NCBI RefSeq assembly: GCF_040549485.1
Contig: NZ_JBEPTK010000007.1
Span: 1-64,000 of the forward strand
Direction of reading: 5' to 3'
DNA length: 64,000 nucleotides
Origin: Constrictibacter sp. MBR-5
Lineage (GTDB): Bacteria; Pseudomonadota; Alphaproteobacteria; JAJUGE01
The position numbers and the translations under genes were made by a program. Position 1 is the first letter of the stretch, and every line of letters begins with the position of its first letter. Shown one piece after another: positions 58,013 to 64,000 of the stretch. Below the pieces are notes generated by a model. The model did no database searches and was not told the origin of the DNA. It worked only from the letters and a program-made list of their open reading frames with translations.

Positions 58013-59551
58013 GTGACGACATCCATCGTACGCGGCAAATACGTCATCACGCGCGCCCTCGACCGCCACCGCTGGGAGCAGATCGACGGCGGCGCCGTCC
58101 TGCAGCGCGACGGCATCGTCGTCGAGATCGCGTCCTACGACGACCTGCGCAAGCGCCACCCGGACGTCCCCGTCATCGGCACGGGCGATCAGGTCGTTCT
58201 GCCCGGCTTCGTTAACGGCCACCACCATGTCGGCCTGACGCCGCTGCAGCTCGGCTCGCCCGACATGCCACTCGAACTCTGGTTCGCCACGCGCCTCGTC
58301 ACGCGCAACCTCGACCTCTATCTCGACACGCTCTACTCGGCCTTCGAGATGATCGCCTCGGGCATCACGACGGTGCAGCATATCCACGGCTGGATGCCGG
58401 GCGTGCTCTCGGAGGTCGAGGCGAAGTCCGAGGACGTCATCCGCGCCTACGAGGACATCGGCATGCGGGCATCCTACTGCTTCGCGCTGCGCGACCAGAA
58501 CCACCTCGTCTACGAGGCCAACCAGGACTTCGTGAACCGCGTCCCGGACGAGGTGAAGCCGCTGCTGGCGAAGCATTTCGAGCGGTTCAAGATGGGGCTG
58601 GAGGACAGCATGCTGCTGTTCTCGCACCTGCACGCCAAGCACAACCCGAAGGAGCGGGTGAAGATCCAGCTGGCGCCGGCCAACCTGCACTGGTGCTCGG
58701 ACAAGGCGCTCGAAGCGCTCGCCACCTGCTCACACGAGCATCAGGCGCCGATGCACATGCACCTGGTCGAGACGGCCTACCAGAAGGAATACGCCAAGCG
58801 CCGCGGCGGCGGCACGGCCGTCGACTATATCGACAGGTTTCAGATGCTCGGGCCGTTGATGACCCTCGGTCACGGCGTCTGGCTCAGCGAGCCGGACCTG
58901 GAGCGGCTGGCCGAAACCGGCACCAACATCTGCCACAACTGCAGTTCGAACTTCCGCCTGCGCAGCGGCGTTGCCGCCCTCAACCGGTTCGAGGCGATGG
59001 GCATCAACACCGCCATCGGCCTCGACGAGGCCGGCATCAACGACGACCGCGACATGCTGCAGGAGATGCGCATGGTCCTGCGCGCCCATCGCGAGCCGGG
59101 CATCGACGACCGCGTACCGACCATGGCGCAGGTCTTCCGCATGGCGAGCGAGGGCGGTGCCAAGACGACAGGCTTCGGCGCCAAGATCGGAACGCTGGAG
59201 CCGGGCAAGGCCGCCGACATGGTGCTCCTCGACTGGCAGCAGATCGCCTACCCCTATCTCGACGTGCTGACGCCGGTGCTCGATGCGGTCGTGCAGCGGG
59301 CGAAGACCGAGGGCGTGCGCGCCGTCATGGTGGCCGGCGAGGTCGTGTATCAGGACGGCAAGTTCACCAAGGTCGACCGCGATGCGGCGCTGAAGCAGCT
59401 GTCCGACATCATGAAGGCCGACCTGACCGACGAGGAACTGGAGCGGCGACGCCTGTCGAAGCTGGTCCTGCCGCACGTGAAGGCGTTCTACGAAGGCTAC
59501 TTCGACCCGGAGAGCCACGTGCCCTACTACAGGCCGTCGTCGCGGATCTGA
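58013..59551 (+). CDS. Atz/Trz-type amidohydrolase
   Basis: A 512-residue metal-dependent hydrolase of the amidohydrolase superfamily, Atz/Trz/SAH-deaminase group. HxH metal ligands lie in VNGHHHVG (H70, H72); further ligands are likely His in MHMHLVETAY, His in LGHGVWLSE and Asp in IGLDEAGIND. The domain order is a beta-sandwich flanking a TIM barrel, with TLEPGKAADMVLLDW near the end. Such enzymes deaminate or dechlorinate N-heterocycles. The start is GTG 58013 with AAGGA upstream. It closes the ABC operon and probably acts on the imported compound. Confidence 0.9.
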   Translation: MTTSIVRGKYVITRALDRHRWEQIDGGAVLQRDGIVVEIASYDDLRKRHPDVPVIGTGDQVVLPGFVNGHHHVGLTPLQLGSPDMPLELWFATRLVTRNLDLYLDTLYSAFEMIASGITTVQHIHGWMPGVLSEVEAKSEDVIRAYEDIGMRASYCFALRDQNHLVYEANQDFVNRVPDEVKPLLAKHFERFKMGLEDSMLLFSHLHAKHNPKERVKIQLAPANLHWCSDKALEALATCSHEHQAPMHMHLVETAYQKEYAKRRGGGTAVDYIDRFQMLGPLMTLGHGVWLSEPDLERLAETGTNICHNCSSNFRLRSGVAALNRFEAMGINTAIGLDEAGINDDRDMLQEMRMVLRAHREPGIDDRVPTMAQVFRMASEGGAKTTGFGAKIGTLEPGKAADMVLLDWQQIAYPYLDVLTPVLDAVVQRAKTEGVRAVMVAGEVVYQDGKFTKVDRDAALKQLSDIMKADLTDEELERRRLSKLVLPHVKAFYEGYFDPESHVPYYRPSSRI

Positions 59552-59561
59552 GAAACAGAAA

Positions 59562-59587
59562 CCGGACGGCCCGCGAGGACCGTCCGG
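59562..59587. terminator. Bidirectional terminator after the amidohydrolase and DctP genes
   Basis: CCGGACGG and CCGTCCGG form an 8-bp stem with a 10-base loop between convergent genes. On the minus strand it is followed by TTTCTGTTTCT, a usable U-tract, so it looks like a true intrinsic terminator for the DctP gene and a weaker one for the amidohydrolase. Confidence 0.75.
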
Positions 59588-59616
59588 CACTTTCAGGCCA
59601 CCCGATCAGGCAGGTA

Positions 59617-60642
59617 TCAGCCTTTCTTGCCCTCGGCGATGACGAGGTCGAGGACCTCCTTGCCGGGCAGGTTCTTCGCCTTCATCTCGGCCATCCAGGC
59701 GTCCCACACGGGCTTGGCGGCCGTCTCTTCGATCTGGGCCCGCATCTCCGGCGTGTAGACGACGCGCTCCAGGCCCATCTTGTCGAACATCGGGATGTTC
59801 TTGTCGTCGGCCTCCTTGTAGGCCGCTTTCAGCGCCGCGTAGGCCGGGGCCTCGGCATCGTCGAGCATCTTGCGGTACTCGTCCGGCAGGCCGTTATAGG
59901 CGTCGATGTTGAAGAAGGTCGGGCAGCTGACTGCACCCGGCGACATACCCATCGTGTACCACTTCGACACTTCGTGCAGCTTGTACGAGGCATGCGAGTA
60001 GCTGAACGGGAAGGACGCGGCCTCGAACATGCCGCGCTCCAGGCCGGTATAGGTCTCCGGCGCCGGCACCGTGGTCGGAACGGCACCGAGTCGCTTCATC
60101 GCCTCGCCGATGCCCGCCAGTGCGCGGACCCGCATGCCCTTCCAGTCTTCGATCGCCTTCGGCGGCTTGCCGGTGCCCATGAACTCGTACTGCGGCAGCA
60201 GGCCGGACATGTAGGCCATCGTGTTCCAGCGCTTCAGCTCGGCCTTGATCGCCAGATGCGCGAAGACCGCCTCGTGCACGTTCTGAGTGACGTCCGGGTT
60301 CGGCGCCGGCAGGAACGGCAGGTCGAGCACGCCCATCAGCGGCGTCTTGCCGGGCGAGTAGGAATTGCAGAGCTGCGCCGCCTCGAAGGCGCCGATGCGC
60401 AGGCCGTCCAAGTTCTCCTTCACCGGCGAGATCGCCTCGCCCAGGTGGATCTTGATCGTGAAGTTGCCGCCGCTCTTCTCTTCGACATACTTCGCGACCG
60501 TCTCGATGCCGCGGGTGTAGGCGCGCGACGGGCCGTAGCTCGACACGTTCCAGGTGACCTTGTCGGCGGCCGACGCAGCCGTCGTGGCAAACGCCGCGGC
60601 GGCGCAGATCGCGGCCGCACTGGCGGTACGTACGAAACTCAT
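59617..60642 (-). CDS. DctP-family TRAP transporter solute-binding protein
   Basis: A 341-residue periplasmic protein with signal peptide (cut predicted after ASA, residue 25). VTWNVSSYGPSRAYTRGIET, SPVKENLDGLRIGAFEAAQL, EDWKGMRVRALAGIGEAMKR and PAPETYTGLERGMFEAASFP match DctP proteins; the Arg in KGMRVRA is the conserved carboxylate-binding residue. No DctQ or DctM partner is adjacent, so it must use a permease elsewhere or be an orphan sensor. ATG 60642 has GGGAGA upstream. Confidence 0.92.
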   Translation of the reverse strand: MSFVRTASAAAICAAAAFATTAASAADKVTWNVSSYGPSRAYTRGIETVAKYVEEKSGGNFTIKIHLGEAISPVKENLDGLRIGAFEAAQLCNSYSPGKTPLMGVLDLPFLPAPNPDVTQNVHEAVFAHLAIKAELKRWNTMAYMSGLLPQYEFMGTGKPPKAIEDWKGMRVRALAGIGEAMKRLGAVPTTVPAPETYTGLERGMFEAASFPFSYSHASYKLHEVSKWYTMGMSPGAVSCPTFFNIDAYNGLPDEYRKMLDDAEAPAYAALKAAYKEADDKNIPMFDKMGLERVVYTPEMRAQIEETAAKPVWDAWMAEMKAKNLPGKEVLDLVIAEGKKG

Positions 60643-60745
60643 CTCGGTTGTCTCCCGGTTCTCCCATCCGGCTCGCGGCCGGTACCGGGCCATCTTCGCC
60701 GCGGGCAGGCCACCGGGCAACGGTAAAGGCGGCTTAGGCCCGCGC

Positions 60746-62158
60746 TCAGCGGAAGCTGCGCGGGCGCACGTCGAAGGCGATCGAGATCCGCGCCCGCGGC
60801 CCGTCGAACGGCACCGTCCGGTGATAGACGTAGGACGGGAAGAAGATCGCCAGCCCCTCCTCCGGCCGCGCCGTCTCGACGACCGGCTCGTAGGCGACCC
60901 GGAAACTGTCGGCGGGGCGGCCGAACTCGATCCAGCCGGCGAGGTCGCCATCCTCGCCCGAGCCCAGCCCCTCGGGCAGCTGCACATAATAGACGCCGCT
61001 CATCCAGCCGGTCGGGTGGATGTGGGCTGCCTGATGGCCCTGCGCCTTCAGCACGGTGCCCCAGATGTCGAGGCCCCAGTCGCGCGGGATGCGGTCGAGG
61101 AACGGGTGGCCGGGCACGCGCTCCAGCCCGTCGAAGCAGGCGTCGATCGCCCGGCGCAGCGTGCGCTCGAACGCCGTGATCGCCGGCGTCGGATGCTGCA
61201 GCAGCAGCAGCACGTCGCCGCCGCCGGTGGTCGCCGTGCCCGGTGCGTCCCAGCGCAGCGACCGGTGGTTCATGAGGTCGCGCGCCAGTTCGGCATTGAA
61301 GGCGGCCATGTCGGGCCAGCCCTCCGGCACGCCGAGCCGCACCGGGTGCAGGTTCGCCTGCAGCGCCTCGGCCGACGCCGCCCGGTCCAGCCGCCCCAGC
61401 GCCGCCAGCGCGATCTCGCGATAGGCCACACCGCGCCGGTCGAACGGATCGACCAACAGGCAGGCCTCGAACGCGGCGAGCGCCGCCGCGAAGTCGCCGG
61501 CCGCGAACTGCGCCACGCCCAGGTTGATGCGGTAGCGCGCGTTGCGCGGCTCCAGCTTCACTGCGGCGGCGTATGCGGCGAGCGCCGCCTCGCCCCGGCC
61601 CTGCTTGTGCAGGGCGCTGCCGAGATTGTTGTGTCCGGCGGCGAAGCCCGCATCGACCGCGATGGCGGCGCGATACTGCGCCACGGCGCCGTCCAGGTCG
61701 TCCATCTCCTGCAGCGTGTCGCCCAGCGCCACCAGCGCCGAAGCGCGCTTCGGCTCCAGCGCCAGCGCCCGGCGGAAGGCGGCGACCGCCTCGTCCATGC
61801 GCTTGGCGGCGCGCAGCGCGGCGGCGAGATTCTCATGCCGGCCGGCATCGTGCGGCGCCAGCCGGGCTGCCTCGGCGTACTGCTCGACCGCCGCGTCGAG
61901 CCGCCCGTCCGCCTGCAGCGCCCGCGCCAGATTGTGCCGGTAGGATACGGCCGCCGGCCGCGCCGCCACCGCCCGCCCGGCCAGTTCGGCCGCCTCCGCC
62001 GCCCGCCCGGCGCCGAGCCGCAGCGTGCCGAGCAGGTTCAGCGCGTCCGGGTTGTTCGCATCGAGCTGCAGCACCGCCCGGTACACCCGCTCCGCCCCGG
62101 CGGCGTCGCCCGCCGACTGCATCGCGATCCCGCGCTTCAGCGCGTCGGTCACGCTCAT
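60746..62158 (-). CDS. TPR protein with C-terminal 2OG-Fe(II) oxygenase domain
   Basis: A 470-residue protein. Residues ~1-270 hold about eight tetratricopeptide repeats (ALNLLGTLRLGAGRAAEAAE, HNNLGSALHKQGRGEAALAA). The C-terminal ~190 residues are a putative 2OG-Fe(II) oxygenase of the PF13759 type: AAHIHPTGWMSGVYYVQLPE, LAIFFPSYVYHRTVPF and RARISIAFDV give the His and Arg residues expected for iron and 2OG. It may hydroxylate a protein or peptide bound to the TPRs (inference). The start is uncertain (ATG 62158, ATG 62194 or GTG 62215). Confidence 0.87.
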   Translation of the reverse strand: MSVTDALKRGIAMQSAGDAAGAERVYRAVLQLDANNPDALNLLGTLRLGAGRAAEAAELAGRAVAARPAAVSYRHNLARALQADGRLDAAVEQYAEAARLAPHDAGRHENLAAALRAAKRMDEAVAAFRRALALEPKRASALVALGDTLQEMDDLDGAVAQYRAAIAVDAGFAAGHNNLGSALHKQGRGEAALAAYAAAVKLEPRNARYRINLGVAQFAAGDFAAALAAFEACLLVDPFDRRGVAYREIALAALGRLDRAASAEALQANLHPVRLGVPEGWPDMAAFNAELARDLMNHRSLRWDAPGTATTGGGDVLLLLQHPTPAITAFERTLRRAIDACFDGLERVPGHPFLDRIPRDWGLDIWGTVLKAQGHQAAHIHPTGWMSGVYYVQLPEGLGSGEDGDLAGWIEFGRPADSFRVAYEPVVETARPEEGLAIFFPSYVYHRTVPFDGPRARISIAFDVRPRSFR

Positions 62159-62655
62159 GCCGCCACCCGGCGGCCTGGAAGGTCTGGCGATCATCCCCGG
62201 ATCATAGCGGAACACAGCGGACAGGTGGACGGCGGCGAAGCGCCGCTTCCGGACGCTTCCCTTTCGTTACCTTTCCTTCCTTTTCGTGGGTGGCGTTGGA
62301 ACGCCGTACAGATCCCCGCTTCGGCAGTCCCTGTGCAACATCGTAAAACATGCTGCGGGACGTGTTGCACGAGGTGCCGATGGGGTTCCATTTCCCCTTC
62401 ATGGGCAGGGCTTACGGCGCGGCTCGCGATGCGGTAGAGGCGCCGAGCAGGTTCTTTGCATATCCAACAGCGGGCAGAGGGGCGAAGGCACATCATGTAG
62501 GACGTTTCTCCAAACGTCGACGCCGCACGCAACGCAATCGATCACGCCATGCTGCTCTACAGACAAATCGGTTTTGGGGACGACGCGGCTGTGTGCGCGC
62601 CGAAGCTGGAGGAATTGGCTCAGCCGGGGGTGAGAGAGGCCGTAGGGACGAGGCC
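62159..62655. other. Gene-free stretch upstream of the TPR-oxygenase
   Basis: About 500 bp with no gene I can support. It contains an inverted repeat GTGCAACA/TGTTGCAC (62333-62340 and 62363-62370), a short GGCGTT-GG-AACGCC repeat at 62292-62305, and at its right end a hairpin overlapping the next gene's stop. Open frames here are not protein-like. It probably holds the promoter of the TPR gene. Confidence 0.45.
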
Positions 62656-62662
62656 TCACCCC
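62627..62662 (-). terminator. Hairpin overlapping the end of the spermidine-synthase-like gene
   Basis: GGGGTGAG (62627-62634) pairs with CTCACCCC (62655-62662), with GCC/GGC pairing inside after a bulge. It overlaps the stop codon of the minus-strand gene. It is terminator-like but lacks a U-tract. Confidence 0.4.
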
Positions 62663-63396
62663 GTGGCGGACGCGGCCTGCCCCAGATAGACCGTCTGGGT
62701 GAACGCCGTGTCGTGAACGGGATGGCGGAAGGTCACGGCCTCGCTGGATGCCACGGCGAATACGTCGGCGAGACGTGCCGTGAACGCCGCATCGGGCGCT
62801 TCGTTGGACCAGAGCCCGAACACGCCGCCCGGATGCAGGTGCGCCATCACCCGTTCGAGACCCTCAGCCCGATAGAAATCCGCGTTGTGCGGGTCGAGAA
62901 AGAAGTCCGGCGAATGGTCGATGTCGACCAGGATGGCATGGTAGCGGCGGCCGGGCATCCCGGCGTCGAAGCCCTCCGGCGAGCCTGCCAGCGCGAAGAA
63001 ATCGCCGAGGACGAAGCGGCAGCGCGGGTCGGCGGTCAGTCCGGAACCGAGCGGCAGAACGCCCGAATGGTGCCAGTCGATCACGGCATCCAGCGTTTCC
63101 ACCACGAGCAGCGTGCCGACGGCCGGGTCGTCAAGGACCGCTCGCGCGGTATAGCCGAGGCCGAGCCCACCCACCACGACATCCAGGGTGCCCTCGGAGG
63201 CCGCCGGTGACAGCCGGGCCAGCCCGAGCTTCGCCAGGGCGATCTCGGATGCCGTGAACAGGCTCGACATCAGATACTCTTCGCCGAGCTTGATCTCGAA
63301 CACGTCGATTCCGAGCGCGGGGTCCCGGCGCCGCCGCAGGCTGAGCGCGCCGATGTCGGTCGGGCGATAGTCGAGTTCTTTGAAATTGATGCTCAT
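62656..63396 (-). CDS. Spermidine synthase-like SAM-dependent protein
   Basis: A 246-residue protein with the polyamine aminopropyltransferase fold. The nucleotide-binding motif is VVVGGLGLGYTARAVL, followed by VGTLLVVETLDAVIDWHHSG and the VDIDHSPDFFLD segment. The acidic residues expected for putrescine binding are not clearly present, so activity may differ from spermidine synthase. ATG 63396 begins the conserved part (MSINFKELDY); the frame is open to 63543. It is divergent from the MmgE/PrpD gene. Confidence 0.82.
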   Translation of the reverse strand: MSINFKELDYRPTDIGALSLRRRRDPALGIDVFEIKLGEEYLMSSLFTASEIALAKLGLARLSPAASEGTLDVVVGGLGLGYTARAVLDDPAVGTLLVVETLDAVIDWHHSGVLPLGSGLTADPRCRFVLGDFFALAGSPEGFDAGMPGRRYHAILVDIDHSPDFFLDPHNADFYRAEGLERVMAHLHPGGVFGLWSNEAPDAAFTARLADVFAVASSEAVTFRHPVHDTAFTQTVYLGQAASATG

Positions 63397-63525
63397 CGCT
63401 GCATTCCCATCGCCGTCGCAGGGGAAGTCAACCGGTGAGGCAGTGACGCCGCGCCAAGCCGCCATGGACGGCCCCGGCGGGTGGGGTATCGTCGGTGCCG
63501 GTCGCGACGGCCCAAGAAGGAGCAC

Positions 63526-64000
63526 ATGCCCGTGAAGCTGCACACCTTGCGCACCCGCAAGTCAGCCGAGAGGTTTCCGCGGGAGGAACAGCTCGCCTGG
63601 AAGATCGCCACCGTCGCGGCCGACCCCGTGCCCGTCGCGGCGGAGGTGGTCGAGATGATCGGGAACCGGATCATCGACAATGCGGCGGTAGCGGCCGCAT
63701 CGCTGAACCGCCGCGCCGTGGCCAACGCCCGCGCCCAGGCGGCGGCCCATCCGTACCGGCCGGGGGCCGGCCTGTTCGGCGGCGGCGGAAGCGTTTCGCC
63801 CGAATGGGCCGCCTGGGCGAACGGCGTGGCGGTGCGCGAGCTCGACTATCACGACACGTTCCTCGCCGCCGACTACTCCCATCCCGGCGATAACATTCCG
63901 CCCGTCCTCGCGGTCGCGCAGCATTGCGGCCTCGACGGCGCGGCGCTGATCCGCGGGATCGCCGCCGGCTACGAGATACAGATCGACCTCGTGAAGGGCA
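63526..64000 (+). CDS. MmgE/PrpD family protein, N-terminal part (runs off the window)
   Basis: The first 158 codons of a MmgE/PrpD protein (2-methylcitrate dehydratase type), which dehydrates 2-methylcitrate in propionate breakdown. [55 protein letters not shown] and [20 protein letters not shown] are characteristic. ATG 63526 has AAGAAGGAG upstream. No stop is reached before 64000. Whether this is PrpD itself or a paralogue depends on genes beyond the window. Confidence 0.92.
   Translation, partial: MPVKLHTLRTRKSAERFPREEQLAWKIATVAADPVPVAAEVVEMIGNRIIDNAAVAAASLNRRAVANARAQAAAHPYRPGAGLFGGGGSVSPEWAAWANGVAVRELDYHDTFLAADYSHPGDNIPPVLAVAQHCGLDGAALIRGIAAGYEIQIDLVKG

Noticed and set aside
62560-62662. 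Possible tRNA or small RNA in the region with GGGGTGAG/CTCACCCC
   Set aside because: No cloverleaf could be drawn; the pairing is better explained as a terminator-like hairpin.
62350-63210. A 286-codon plus-strand frame in the gap and over the spermidine-synthase-like gene
   Set aside because: Composition is basic and low-complexity, and the minus-strand gene has a clear SAM-binding fold and start.

Overview
The window is GC-rich bacterial chromosome, densely coded on both strands. Gene content points to an alphaproteobacterium, most likely Rhodospirillales or a close relative: PAS_5/DUF1457 and ELM1-like proteins, a NadQ-like regulator, CoxSML/CoxG, TAXI and DctP TRAP components, two HyuA/HyuB pairs, TPR-2OG oxygenases and a very long RTX protein. 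The assignment rests on family recognition only. No tRNA, rRNA or CRISPR array was seen.

Layout. 1-80 is the 3' end of an IS630-type transposase. 0.1-5.4 kb carries tyrS, a DUF488 gene, an alpha/beta hydrolase plus luciferase-like flavin oxidoreductase pair, and a divergent hisD-family dehydrogenase. 5.5-20.9 kb is one giant minus-strand gene for a secreted calcium-binding protein that alternates RTX arrays with right-handed beta-helix and LamG-like blocks; a single frameshift near 11,220 splits it into two reading frames. A 484-bp divergent region with an AT-rich island separates it from an orphan tssJ-like lipoprotein gene, followed by alaX, sseA and metC. 24.8-30.2 kb holds a PAS_5 protein and a likely surface-glycan operon: ELM1-like glycosyltransferase, 2OG-Fe(II) oxygenase, GT2, and two tandem paralogous membrane proteins of unknown function.

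30.3-35.6 kb is a tightly overlapping operon of an argininosuccinate-lyase-like enzyme with HyuA and HyuB. After a VOC protein and a NadQ-like regulator comes the translation cluster rpmI-rplT-pheS-pheT on the minus strand. 41.6-46.5 kb is a molybdenum hydroxylase operon (coxG, coxS, coxL, coxM) whose large subunit lacks the true CO dehydrogenase loop. 46.7-60.6 kb is dominated by uptake and catabolism: a CitMHS-type carrier, a TAXI TRAP transporter coupled to a second HyuA/HyuB pair, a complete NMT1/SsuA-like ABC transporter with an Atz/Trz-type amidohydrolase, and a solitary DctP-type binding protein. The end carries a TPR-2OG oxygenase, a spermidine-synthase-like protein and the start of a MmgE/PrpD gene.

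The main themes are import and ring-opening or deamination of nitrogenous organic compounds, a possible surface-glycan locus with two uncharacterised membrane proteins, and a secreted protein of about 5,135 residues. Gene starts were set from ribosome-binding sites and overlaps; several are GTG or TTG.
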